Notes: a model not told the origin generated them from the sequence alone. DNA of 64,000 nt from Stenotrophomonas pavanii (GCF_900101175.1 NZ_FNFQ01000012.1:84445-148444), one strand, 5' to 3'; positions 41,144-49,888 are shown, numbered from the stretch's first letter. A program made the numbers and translations.

Positions 41144-41212
41144 AAAAAAGGGGGACGGAGGGGATTAAGTCGCATGTGCACATACGACTTAATCCCCTCC
41201 GTCCCCTTTTTT
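41144..41212. repeat. long palindrome, right copy flanking higBA
   Basis: A 22-bp perfect stem (41151-41172 with 41185-41206) is extended by A6/T6 tracts around one unpaired G (41150). The loop contains ATGTGCACAT. It has the same arms as 40276-40342 except for one compensated base pair. It ends at the stop of the minus-strand CoA transferase-like gene and should terminate both converging transcripts. Confidence 0.9.
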
Positions 41213-43164
41213 CAGGCAGTGCGCGCCAGTGCCAGGCGCAGCAGTCGCGCGTCCAGGCGTTCGGCGAAATCCTTCGGCGCCTGCAGGCCCATGCGCTGCA
41301 GGTACACCGCATCGCCGTCGCCTGCCGGTTGGCGCAGCGCTGCCCAGACGGTACGCAGCTTGCCGGCGCGGGTCTGCGTATTGGCCTTCAGCCAGGCCAG
41401 CGCCTTCACCAGCACCTGCTCGATCTCGTTGAAATCGCTGCCCAGCGGATAGTCGGGCAGGCTGCCATCGGCGCGGAACGGGGCCAACGCCGCTGCCAGC
41501 GCCTGCGGCGTGTTGCGCTGCTGGCGCGCCGGGTCCGGTTGCGCGGCCGCCAGCAGCTTGCGCGAGGCCTGCGCCTGCTGCAGCAGCTCATCCTGGAACG
41601 GCGCCTCGGTGATCGCGGTCATTGCGTGCACGCAGTCCTCGTCGGTCAGCCCGCGCAGGTCGGCGATGCCGTATTCGTTGAGGTAGATGTCGCGCAGGTG
41701 GCGCGGGATGGTGGTGTGCCCGTAGTTCCAGCGCACGTTGGATGCGCGCTGGCCCTTGTCATCGCGCGCGGCGCGGAACATCAGCACGCTGCGCGCTTCC
41801 GGCAGCGCATGTGCCATCGCCACGAAGTTGTACTGGCCGCCCACACCGGATACCACGCGTCCATCGTCCAGCGCGTCCGACACCGCCGCGCCCAGCGCGG
41901 TGGCCATCATGCAGGAGTTGAAGAAGCGCGCATGGCGGCGCTGCAGGCGTTCCAGCGTCTCGTTGCCACCGTACAGCTGGTTGATCTCGCTGATGCGGCG
42001 CATGCCGATCGCGCGGCATTCGTCTTCCGGCAGCGTGCGCAGCCACTCGTAGAATTCCGGCGAGCCCAGGTAGAACGCGCCGTGCAGGTACTCACCCTCG
42101 GCGGCCAGGGTGGCGTGGTCGATCGACAACGTGCTGCCGTTCTCGATGCGCTGCATCAGCGCCAGGTCGTCGTGCACCTTGCGCTTGATCACCCCGGTCT
42201 GCACCAGCCGCCGGAAGCCTTCGTTGAGCATCTCGCTGCAGCCGTACAGGCCCACCTCGAACGGATCCAGCCCGCCGATTTCCTGCACCAGCGGGTGGCT
42301 GGCCAGCTGCGGATCCAGCGCGTGCAGCACGCGGCGGTAGCGCGCGTTGTCGGTGTGGCGCAGCACCAGTGCATGGCTGAGTGCATCGGCCAGCGTGCCG
42401 ATGCCGATCTGCAGAGTGCCGCCGTCGCGCACCAGCGTGCTGGCGTACAGGCCAATGGCGTAGTCGGCATCGCCGACTGGCTGCCGCGGTAGCCCGAACA
42501 GCGCCGGATACGGCGGCGGCGGGGTGATCACCAGATCGAAGAACGACACATCGACCGTGGCCGAGCCGCCCAGGTAGGGCAGTTGCGGATCGATCTCGGC
42601 GACCAGCAATGGGCGCGGCAGGCCACGCGCGGCCATCGCATCCAACGTGTCCTGGGTGATGTCGTTGTTGCACGAAAGCGAAAGCCGGCGGTCGTTCGGG
42701 CGCATCGCCACCTTCTGCACGATCACCTGCGGTGCGCGCTGCGCGACCGCGTCGGCGGCGTGGGTGTAGTTCAGACTGGTATAGCTGGATTGTGCCTGCC
42801 GCGACCCGAGCAGGGCACCGGACTGCATGTAGAACTCTTCCACCTGCACATGGGCTGGCAGCGCGTCACGCGCGATCGCATCGGCATAGGCCAGGCGCGG
42901 GAAATCATCGCCGAAATGGCGCTGCGCGAACGGCGCCAGGAAGCGCGCCTCCAGGCCGTTGCCCCGCGCCTTCGGCGGGTTCAGCGACAGCGCGGTATAC
43001 AGCTGCAGCGGCCGCGAAGGATCATGTTCGACGCGTGCGTAGAGGGCATTGAGCAGCCGATGCGGCTTGCCCAGTGCCAGCGGTGCCCCGATCCGCAGCG
43101 GCCCGTCCACGCGCGCAAACAACCAATCGACGGCGGCGTCCAGGTCGGTGAGGTGTTCGGTCAT
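41212..43164 (-). CDS. acetyl-CoA hydrolase/transferase family protein
   Basis: Predicted class I CoA hydrolase or transferase acting on acyl-CoA in the cytoplasm. The 650-residue product has an N-terminal acetyl-CoA hydrolase/transferase domain (LNALYARVEHDPSRPLQLYTAL) and the family's C-terminal domain (GIGTLADALSHALVL, VVSGVGGQYNFVAMAHAL, RGLTDEDCVHAM). It is about 100-150 residues longer than typical ACH1/Cat1 enzymes, with extra sequence in the middle and C-terminus. I could not place the catalytic Glu with certainty. Substrate is unknown. A flavin reductase-like gene lies 33 bases upstream on the same strand. Confidence 0.82.
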   Translation of the reverse strand: MTEHLTDLDAAVDWLFARVDGPLRIGAPLALGKPHRLLNALYARVEHDPSRPLQLYTALSLNPPKARGNGLEARFLAPFAQRHFGDDFPRLAYADAIARDALPAHVQVEEFYMQSGALLGSRQAQSSYTSLNYTHAADAVAQRAPQVIVQKVAMRPNDRRLSLSCNNDITQDTLDAMAARGLPRPLLVAEIDPQLPYLGGSATVDVSFFDLVITPPPPYPALFGLPRQPVGDADYAIGLYASTLVRDGGTLQIGIGTLADALSHALVLRHTDNARYRRVLHALDPQLASHPLVQEIGGLDPFEVGLYGCSEMLNEGFRRLVQTGVIKRKVHDDLALMQRIENGSTLSIDHATLAAEGEYLHGAFYLGSPEFYEWLRTLPEDECRAIGMRRISEINQLYGGNETLERLQRRHARFFNSCMMATALGAAVSDALDDGRVVSGVGGQYNFVAMAHALPEARSVLMFRAARDDKGQRASNVRWNYGHTTIPRHLRDIYLNEYGIADLRGLTDEDCVHAMTAITEAPFQDELLQQAQASRKLLAAAQPDPARQQRNTPQALAAALAPFRADGSLPDYPLGSDFNEIEQVLVKALAWLKANTQTRAGKLRTVWAALRQPAGDGDAVYLQRMGLQAPKDFAERLDARLLRLALARTA

Positions 43165-43197
43165 GCGCGGCGGTCCTGCGTGTGGGGGAGTCGGGCA

Positions 43198-43755
43198 TTA
43201 CAGCATGTCGGGCTTGAACCGCCGTCGACGCGAGACTTCCGCGCCGGACACCATGAACTGCCCATCGCCGCGGTAATGCACCGTGCGCGGCAGTTTCGGC
43301 CGGGGCGCAACATGGGCGCGCACGATTTCCCAGACAAACAGATTGCTCGACGCCACCTGGCTGTCGTCGTACAACCGGCATTCGAAGCACGAATGGCATT
43401 GGCCAACCAGCGGCGCGCCGACCTCGCGCGCGGGCAGCGCATCGAGCTCGAAACGGGCGAACTTGTCGACCTCGCGGCCGCTGCAGTTGCCGATATCCAC
43501 CACGGTATCGAGCAGTTCCACCCCGGGCACGTTGATCACGCACTCGCCGCTGCCACGCGCCAGCGCATGACTGTGGTTGGCGTCCCACAGGTAGGTGGCG
43601 ACCAGCGAAGGCGAGAAGCCCATCACCATGTGCCAGCCCATCGTCATCAGGTTGCGCTGGCCGCGCCAAGCGGTACTGACCAGCACGATCGGGCCGGGTT
43701 CGAGGAAGCGGCGGGCCTGCTCGACCGGGAAATCCTTCTTGGGCAGCGCTTTCAT
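43198..43755 (-). CDS. flavin reductase family (FMN-binding split barrel) protein
   Basis: The 185-residue product has the flavin reductase-like barrel seen in NADH:FMN oxidoreductase partners. GPIVLVSTAWRGQRNLMTMGW is at the N-terminus, then SPSLVATYLWDANHSHALA, ECVINVPGVELLDTV, and a C-terminal MVSGAEVSRRRRFKP. Two cysteines occur in CHSCFECRLYDD. It could reduce FMN for a partner monooxygenase or bind flavin or another ligand. No partner gene is visible nearby. It lies upstream of the CoA transferase-like gene and is probably co-transcribed. Confidence 0.82.
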   Translation of the reverse strand: MKALPKKDFPVEQARRFLEPGPIVLVSTAWRGQRNLMTMGWHMVMGFSPSLVATYLWDANHSHALARGSGECVINVPGVELLDTVVDIGNCSGREVDKFARFELDALPAREVGAPLVGQCHSCFECRLYDDSQVASSNLFVWEIVRAHVAPRPKLPRTVHYRGDGQFMVSGAEVSRRRRFKPDML

Positions 43756-43818
43756 CCGGGGCCCTGGGCGGGAGGGATCGATGCTGGCGCAGCCGGGATG
43801 AACCTGGAGTCGAGGGGC

Positions 43819-43873
43819 TTGACAGGTGGTTCGATTACGCGCGTAATCGGATCATCGATTACGGATGTAAACC
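43819..43873 (+). promoter_or_regulatory. blaI-like promoter with two operator copies
   Basis: A perfect -35 TTGACA (43819-43824) and CGTAAT (43842-43847) lie 17 bases apart. A perfect palindrome CGATTAC-GCGC-GTAATCG (43832-43849) covers the -10. A second copy with one good half, CGATTAC-GGAT-GTAAACC (43856-43873), runs up to the ATG. The centres are 24 bases apart. This is the arrangement expected for autorepression by the BlaI-like product. Confidence 0.75.
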
Positions 43874-44239
43874 ATGACCCCGATCAGCGAAGCCGAAGCC
43901 GTTGTGATGGAGGTGCTGTGGCAGCAGGCACCGCGTAGTGCCGACGAAGTGGTCGCCGCGCTGGCCCACCGCGATTGGGCCGAGCCGACCATCAAGACCC
44001 TGCTCAACCGCCTGCTGACCAAGGGCGCGATCGCCGCCGAGCGCGATGGCCGGCGCTACCTGTACCGGCCGCTGCTGCAGCGCCAGGCGTGGGTGGAGGC
44101 GCAGAGCCAGGACTTCATCGGCCGTGTCTTCGAAGGGCGCGTGGCGCCGCTGGTGGCGCACTTCAGCGAGCGCGGCCAGCTGAGCGCACAGGACATCGCC
44201 GAACTGAAGAAGCTGATCCAGGAGCTGGACCATGACTGA
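43874..44239 (+). CDS. BlaI/MecI/CopY family repressor
   Basis: Winged-helix repressor that is released by proteolysis triggered by its M56 partner. The 121-residue product has ISEAEAVVMEVLWQQAPRSADEVV, the typical first helices. WAEPTIKTLLNRLLTKGAIAAERDGRRYLYRPL follows in two adjoining parts as recognition helix and wing, then a C-terminal dimerisation helix. The ATG at 43874 has no strong ribosome-binding site; the predicted transcript start would leave a short leader of about 20 bases. The gene overlaps the M56 gene by 8 bases. Confidence 0.93.
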   Translation: MTPISEAEAVVMEVLWQQAPRSADEVVAALAHRDWAEPTIKTLLNRLLTKGAIAAERDGRRYLYRPLLQRQAWVEAQSQDFIGRVFEGRVAPLVAHFSERGQLSAQDIAELKKLIQELDHD

Positions 44240-45473
44240 GCTGCTCGACGGACTGTGGCAGGCCAGCCTGTGGCTGGCAGTGGGCGTAGCCCTGCTGGCG
44301 CTGATGCGGCCATTGCTGGTGCGATTGGGCGGCGCTGGGCTGGCCTACCGCAGCTGGTGGCTGCTGCCGCTGCTGCTGGTGGCCCTGCTGCTGCCGTTGC
44401 CGCGGGCTGCGTTGTTGCAGCAGGTACCCACGCTGCCGCTGAAAGTAATGCCCGGTGCCATCGATGCCCTGAACGGGCCGTCGTTGCCATGGGCCGGGCT
44501 GCTGCTGGCGCTATGGGCACTGGGCATGGGCCTCTGCCTGCTGCGCGACCTGCGCGCGCAGCGTCGTTTCCAACGGCGGATGGGCTCACTGAAGCCGCGC
44601 GCCGATGGCAGCTGGCAGGCCAGTGGTGACCCAGGCCTGCCAGCGCTGGTTGGCCTGTGGCGGCCGCGCATCGTGGTGGGCCCGGACTTCGATCAGCAGT
44701 TCAGCGCACAGGAGAAGGGGCTGATCCTGCAGCACGAGCGCAGCCACCGTCGCAATGGTGATCACTGGGCCAACGGCGCGTTGCTGCTGGCGCGAGCGGT
44801 GTTCTGGTTTCACCCGCTGCTGCCATGGGCCGCACGCCGCTTCCTGCGCGACCAGGAGCTGGCCTGTGATGCCCGCACCATCGCCCCGCAGCCTGCGCTG
44901 CGCGGCCTCTACGCCAGCACGCTGCTGAAGGCGCAGCTGGTTCACCCGGTTGCGCCAGCGGTCTGCCATTGGCGCAGCCAACCCGTGTTGAAGGAGCGTA
45001 TCGCCATGTTGAAGCAGTCCAAGCGGAAGGCACTGCCGTGGGTGTCCGGTCAGGTGCTGGTGGTCGGGTTGTGCGTGGGAATGGGAGCGGTGGCGTGGGC
45101 CAGCCAGGGCAGTGCGGTAGGAAGCCCAAGGATCGGTGTCGAGCCGTTCGAGCACGCGGAAGCGGATGCGGCCAAGGCGGGGCTGGACCGTCCGATCCAG
45201 ATCGACAGGATGCCACCGCCGTCCTATCCGAAATCCGCGTTCGAGCAGCGCCAGGTCGGCGTGGTGAACCTGCGCGTGGAGGTGGATGCGCAGGGGCGTC
45301 CCAGCGATGTCCGCGTGCTCAGTGCCACCAATCCGGGCGTGTTCGATGCGGTGTCGATCGCTGCGGCACGCAGCTGGACCTATCGGCCGGCGATGAAGAA
45401 TGGCAAGCCGGTAGCCGCTGCCGTACGCATTCCGATCACCTATGCCATGGACGATACCGAGGAAACCCAGTGA
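44232..45473 (+). CDS. M56 (BlaR1-like) membrane metalloprotease with TonB-type C-terminal domain
   Basis: Predicted membrane signal transducer paired with the BlaI-like repressor. The 413-residue protein has three or four N-terminal spans and an M56 zinc site HERSH (HExxH) near residue 167. A later span lies near residue 270 (VSGQVLVVGLCVGMGAVAWA). Instead of the beta-lactam-binding sensor of BlaR1 it ends in a TonB C-terminal-like domain (PPPSYPKSAFEQRQVG, VNLRVEVDAQGRPSDV, AAARSWTYRPAMKNGK). Its signal is therefore probably not a beta-lactam bound by a PBP-like fold. It overlaps the lipoprotein gene downstream by 4 bases. Confidence 0.9.
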   Translation: MTELLDGLWQASLWLAVGVALLALMRPLLVRLGGAGLAYRSWWLLPLLLVALLLPLPRAALLQQVPTLPLKVMPGAIDALNGPSLPWAGLLLALWALGMGLCLLRDLRAQRRFQRRMGSLKPRADGSWQASGDPGLPALVGLWRPRIVVGPDFDQQFSAQEKGLILQHERSHRRNGDHWANGALLLARAVFWFHPLLPWAARRFLRDQELACDARTIAPQPALRGLYASTLLKAQLVHPVAPAVCHWRSQPVLKERIAMLKQSKRKALPWVSGQVLVVGLCVGMGAVAWASQGSAVGSPRIGVEPFEHAEADAAKAGLDRPIQIDRMPPPSYPKSAFEQRQVGVVNLRVEVDAQGRPSDVRVLSATNPGVFDAVSIAAARSWTYRPAMKNGKPVAAAVRIPITYAMDDTEETQ

Positions 45474-46033
45474 AGTCCGCGCCGCTGATCGTGGCGGCAG
45501 CGTTGCTGGCGGGGTGTGCGAGCCAGGACCGCCTGACCACCGTCGATACGCGCAGTGAGAATGTCGGCCACCAACGCCTGCAGCCGCAGGCGGGCGGCGG
45601 CAGTGAGCAGCTGCAGGTGTATGCGCTGGGTGCGACCGAAGGCTACCGGATGCCGCAGCTGTACGCGGCACCGGACCCGGAGGTCGGCGATCGTGACCCG
45701 CGCGCGGAACTGGCGCCGACCACCGTCTGCCTGCAGGTGGTGGTGGATGCGGAGGGCAGCGTTGAGCGCAGCATCCCGCTGACCGACCGCAGCGGATGCG
45801 GTGCGGGCGAGGCACCAGACAATGCCCCCTTGCTGCAGGCCGCGCAGGAGGCTGTGGCGATGTGGAAGTACTCGCCCGCTGCGGTCTGCCACTTCGCGGC
45901 GGGCAGGGTGCCTGCCGATCGCGGTGACTGCCGCAGCGCCGAGCGCGTCGAACCGGTGGCGGTCACCCTGCAGTACGCCTTCACCTTCGAGATCGTGAAG
46001 GGCCGCCACGTGGTGCGCACGCAGGGGAAATGA
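45470..46033 (+). CDS. lipoprotein with a TonB-like C-terminal region
   Basis: The 187-residue precursor starts at GTG 45470 (VKSAPLIVAAALLAGCASQ), with a clear lipobox LAGC. A longer in-frame extension upstream is antisense-like sequence inside the M56 gene and is rejected. The mature part has TVCLQVVVDAEGSVERSIPL and LLQAAQEAVAMWKYSPA, which resemble the strand-helix-strand of TonB C-terminal domains, as in the M56 protein before it. Four or more cysteines occur in the second half. The GTGA overlap implies coupled translation. It is possibly a sensor partner of the M56 protein (inference). Confidence 0.75.
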   Translation: MKSAPLIVAAALLAGCASQDRLTTVDTRSENVGHQRLQPQAGGGSEQLQVYALGATEGYRMPQLYAAPDPEVGDRDPRAELAPTTVCLQVVVDAEGSVERSIPLTDRSGCGAGEAPDNAPLLQAAQEAVAMWKYSPAAVCHFAAGRVPADRGDCRSAERVEPVAVTLQYAFTFEIVKGRHVVRTQGK

Positions 46034-46048
46034 TCGTTTGCGATGAAA

Positions 46049-46073
46049 GTAGCGCCGGACCATGCCCGGCGTG
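46049..46073. repeat. SMAG-like hairpin
   Basis: GTAGCGCCGGACC and a mirrored GCCCGGCG lie between two convergent genes (stops at 46033 and 46088). Confidence 0.6.
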
Positions 46074-46087
46074 CAAAGCAATGGCGA

Positions 46088-46888
46088 TCAGGCCCCGCCC
46101 TGGATGTTGGCCTTTACTGCGGGCTGCATCAGCGCTGGCTCGTCCAGCGTGGCATCGCGGGCCTGGCGCACGCTGACGAACTCCGCCTCGGCCACGCCCT
46201 CGTGCACGTGGATGTTGTGCGCGCGCTGTTCGCCGATGGTGGTTTCATTGGCGAACCCGCGGCCACCCGGACCGTAGTCGTGGCAGACGAACACGCGGGT
46301 GGCGTCGGGCAGTGCGAGCAGGCGCTGGATCGAACGGTACAGCTGCGCGGCGTCGCCGCCGGGGAAATCGCAGCGGGCGGTGCCGCCATCGGGCATGAAC
46401 AGCGAGTCGCCGGTGAACAGCGCATCGCCGATCAGGTAGGCGATGCTGTCGCTGGTATGGCCGGGTACGGCGATCACCTGGCAGCGCTGTTCGCCCATAG
46501 CGAAGATTTCGCCATCGCTGAACAGGTGATCGAAGATTTCATCTGCCGCAGGAAGCTGCAGGCCGTAGCGCGGCGCAAAGGTGGCCTGCACCGCGCGGAT
46601 GCCTTCGCCGATGGCCAGCGTGGCCTGCGGGAAACGTTGCTTCAGGCGGCGCCCGGCCGACACATGGTCGGCATGGGCATGGGTCTCCAGCAGCCAGCGC
46701 AGCTGCAGGCCGTGCTGTTCGATGGCCTGCAACGCGGCATGCAGCGGCGCTTCACTGCTGGCGTCGGTATCCGGGTCGTAGTCCAGCACCGGGTCGATCA
46801 GCGCTGCCTCGCCACTGGCCGGGTCGCTGACCAGATAGCTGAAGGTGTTGCTGTCACGGTGGAAGAACGACTGCACCTGGACCGACAT
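46088..46888 (-). CDS. metallo-beta-lactamase fold protein, ETHE1/Blh persulfide dioxygenase-like
   Basis: Mononuclear-iron persulfide dioxygenase or glyoxalase II relative. The 266-residue product has the metal motif THAHADH (H70, H72, D74, H75), H144 in VPGHTSDS, D161 in LFTGDSLFM and H203 in VCHDYG. GTARCDFPGGDA after D161 is the segment typical of ETHE1-type persulfide dioxygenases, which oxidise glutathione persulfide. It follows the nuclease gene by 11 bases on the same strand. No rhodanese or sulfide quinone reductase gene is next to it, so the sulfur role is family inference. Confidence 0.85.
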   Translation of the reverse strand: MSVQVQSFFHRDSNTFSYLVSDPASGEAALIDPVLDYDPDTDASSEAPLHAALQAIEQHGLQLRWLLETHAHADHVSAGRRLKQRFPQATLAIGEGIRAVQATFAPRYGLQLPAADEIFDHLFSDGEIFAMGEQRCQVIAVPGHTSDSIAYLIGDALFTGDSLFMPDGGTARCDFPGGDAAQLYRSIQRLLALPDATRVFVCHDYGPGGRGFANETTIGEQRAHNIHVHEGVAEAEFVSVRQARDATLDEPALMQPAVKANIQGGA

Positions 46889-46899
46889 CGGAATGCTCC

Positions 46900-47718
46900 T
46901 CAGCGCGTGCCGAGCACGCGGTTCAGCAACTGCGCCAGGTTCTCACCGGCCAGTCGCAGCTGCGCTTCGGCCAGCGGCCGGTAGCGCTCGGTGTATTCGT
47001 CACCGATTTTACGCGTGGCCGGATAAACGCCAGCTTGCATGGAGATGCGGCAGCTGGCCTCGGCCCACGTCTGCGGGTCGCGCTGCGGGTTGGACTGCCG
47101 CGCCAGCTTCGGCGCGCGCTGGCTCTGCAGCAGCGGCAGGTAACCGGCATCGTCCAGCTTGCGGGTGTTGAGCATGCCGCTGTCCCACAGCGAGTGCAGG
47201 TTGGTACCGCGGTTGCCGAACTGCAGCTGGAAATCGTTACCGCCCTTGTCGTGGGCATAACCGGCGTGCATCGGCTGGTGGATGTCGCCGACCAGGTGCA
47301 CGACGAACTTCAGTGCCTGCAGGCGCTCGCCGTCGGTCAGGCTGCGGTCGCCGAGGATGGCGCTCTGCGCCTTGAGGGCTTCGACGATGCAGTTGCCGTT
47401 CTTGCAGTGTTTCGGTGCTTCGTAGTGGCAGTCGTCTTCGGCGATGTTGACGTAGTGCCAGCCCGCCGAGCGACGGCCCAGGCCCGGGTCCTTGGCGCGC
47501 AGCTGGTCGGCCCAGGGCGCGATGCTGGCCAGGGTGGCGTCCGGTTCGGTGGCCAGCAGGCGGTCCACTTCGGCGCGGGCGGCGGGGTTGAGGCGGGCGT
47601 CGGCGACTTCGGCAACCAGGCGGTGGCCTTGCGCGCCCCAGGCGTGGGCAGGGGCGGCGACGGACAGCAGGGCCGGCGCCAGGGCGGCGGCGAGGAACAG
47701 GGAGTGCAGGGCTTTCAT
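46900..47718 (-). CDS. S1/P1-type secreted nuclease (SmNuc1-like)
   Basis: Zinc-dependent type I nuclease that degrades single-stranded and double-stranded nucleic acids, probably in the periplasm or outside the cell. The 272-residue precursor has a signal peptide of about 26 residues ending AHA. The mature N-terminus is Trp (W27), whose backbone is a zinc ligand in this family. Further ligands are expected in WGAQGHRLVAEVAD, HYVNI, HLVGDIHQPMHAGY and GNDFQLQFGNRGTNLHSLWD. SmNuc1, a characterised S. maltophilia nuclease, has the same architecture. It leads a two-gene unit with the downstream ETHE1-like gene. Confidence 0.93.
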   Translation of the reverse strand: MKALHSLFLAAALAPALLSVAAPAHAWGAQGHRLVAEVADARLNPAARAEVDRLLATEPDATLASIAPWADQLRAKDPGLGRRSAGWHYVNIAEDDCHYEAPKHCKNGNCIVEALKAQSAILGDRSLTDGERLQALKFVVHLVGDIHQPMHAGYAHDKGGNDFQLQFGNRGTNLHSLWDSGMLNTRKLDDAGYLPLLQSQRAPKLARQSNPQRDPQTWAEASCRISMQAGVYPATRKIGDEYTERYRPLAEAQLRLAGENLAQLLNRVLGTR

Positions 47719-47843
47719 GCGCCCATTCTAGCGGGGTAGGTGGATTGAAGAGCGGCGCGTTCCTGTTCCGAAGTGGGAGCGCAGCGGAAGGGGCGGCGCT
47801 CCCCGCCTCGCCCCAGCACCGGAAATGCTTCCGTCCCAGGAAC

Positions 47844-47869
47844 AAAAAAGCCCCGGCAATCACCGGGGC
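47844..47869 (-). terminator. intrinsic terminator of ompW
   Basis: On the minus strand GCCCCGG (47869-47863) pairs with CCGGGGC (47856-47850) and is followed by six T residues. It lies 68 bases past the ompW stop. The 218-base gap up to the nuclease start also holds a GTTCCTG/CAGGAAC inverted repeat (about 47759-47843), with no gene seen. Confidence 0.9.
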
Positions 47870-47936
47870 AACATGCTGCGAGGGTTTTGCGTGTGGCGGG
47901 GGAGCGGGGGCGAAGCCCCCGCGTTCAACACTCCGC

Positions 47937-48566
47937 TTAGAACTTGAAGACGTACGAAGCGCCGTAGACCAGCGGATCGATGTTGACCGTGCCGATCTTC
48001 TCGCCGTTCAACTTCACCTTGCTGTCGATGTCGATCCAGCGCATGTCCACGCGCAGGGCACCCTTCTCGCCGATCGCGAAGTCCACGCCGGCGTGTGCCG
48101 CCAGGCCCCACGAATCCTGCAGCTTCAGCTTGCTGCCGGCCAGCGCGCCAGTGGTGTCTTCGCTGAAGAAGGTGGTGTAGTTCACGCCCGCACCGATGAA
48201 CGGCGACACCTTGCCCTTGCTGTTGAAGTGGTACTGCAGGGTCACCACCGGCGGCAGCTGCTTGGTGCTGCCGACGCGGCCCAGGCCGTTGATGTTGATG
48301 TCGTGCTTGAACGGCAGTGCGGCCAGCACTTCGATGCCCAGGTTGTCAGCGATGAAGTACTCGCCGGTGATGGTCGGCTTGACGTCGTTGTCGACGTCGA
48401 CCTTCAGGGTGCCGCCGGCCAGCCAGCCGTTGTTCGACTTCGGTGCCACCTGGTGCACGCCGGCCGAAACGGTCCAGTCGCCCTTGGACTGGGCCATGGC
48501 CGGGGCGGCGGCGAGGGACAGGGCGGCGGCCAGGCTGGCCACGATCAGGGGGGAGGTCTTGCGCAT
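47937..48566 (-). CDS. ompW: OmpW family outer-membrane protein
   Basis: Small eight-stranded outer-membrane barrel thought to admit hydrophobic molecules. The 209-residue precursor has a signal peptide of about 25 residues (LAAALSLAAAPAMA). The mature protein shows OmpW features: GDWTVSAGVHQVAPKSNNG, GEYFIADNLGIEVLAALPFKHDI (in parts), QLPPVVTLQYHF, KVSPFIGAGVNYTTFF, and a C-terminal strand ending in Phe (YGASYVFKF) for BAM recognition. A perfect FNR-type box lies 61 bases upstream. E. coli ompW is also under FNR control. Confidence 0.95.
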   Translation of the reverse strand: MRKTSPLIVASLAAALSLAAAPAMAQSKGDWTVSAGVHQVAPKSNNGWLAGGTLKVDVDNDVKPTITGEYFIADNLGIEVLAALPFKHDININGLGRVGSTKQLPPVVTLQYHFNSKGKVSPFIGAGVNYTTFFSEDTTGALAGSKLKLQDSWGLAAHAGVDFAIGEKGALRVDMRWIDIDSKVKLNGEKIGTVNIDPLVYGASYVFKF

Positions 48567-48598
48567 GGGGGTGTTCTCGTTGCTGGGTGGATGGCGAC

Positions 48599-48640
48599 AG
48601 TCTCGGCCTCACGCCGCGCTAACGCTTTGATCCGGATCAA
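48599..48640 (-). promoter_or_regulatory. FNR/CRP-family box upstream of ompW
   Basis: TTGAT-CCGG-ATCAA (48627-48640) is a perfect FNR consensus. If the box centre is at -41.5 for ompW, the -10 falls on GAGACT (minus strand, 48604-48599), which keeps the important A and T positions. The symmetrical box also lies about 79 bases before the predicted gapA transcript start, so it could act on both genes. Confidence 0.75.
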
Positions 48641-48697
48641 ATCCTGTCCGTGGGCCGGCCGGCGGTCCCGGCTGGCCCACGGTGGCCAGCGGCGGTT

Positions 48698-48706
48698 TGC
48701 TAGACT
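48698..48706 (+). promoter_or_regulatory. extended -10 candidate for gapA
   Basis: TGCTAGACT is an extended -10 (TGn plus TAGACT), 52 bases before the gapA start. The -35 region is weak. Confidence 0.45.
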
Positions 48707-48755
48707 TGTGGGCCCTACCCATCCCGCCGCACCTGTCGCGGCCGCAGGAGCTTGA

Positions 48756-49763
<1,008 letters not shown>

Positions 49764-49785
49764 GGCTGGCGCAGATCGCAGACGG

Positions 49786-49813
49786 ACCCCGGCCTGGCCG
49801 GGGTTCGTCGTTC
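49786..49813 (+). terminator. hairpin after gapA
   Basis: ACCCCGG (49786-49792) pairs with CCGGGGT (49798-49804) around CCTGG. The following tract has few T residues, so this may only pause or stabilise. Confidence 0.5.
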
Positions 49814-49888
49814 AGGGGGGCCGCCCTGTCGTAGCATGGAGCCGTCGACCGCCGCCGCTGGGGCGCGGGATCGCATTGGAAGCACGCA

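Noticed and set aside
40276..41212. The two palindromes around higBA read as terminal repeats of an active transposon
   Set aside because: No transposase lies between them, and each copy is itself a complete palindrome, so they are better described as repeated hairpins than as transposon ends. Cassette movement remains open.
43874..45473. The blaI/M56 pair as the regulator of the L1/L2 beta-lactamases
   Set aside because: L1/L2 induction in S. maltophilia is known to run through AmpR and PBP1A, and this M56 protein lacks a penicillin-binding sensor domain.
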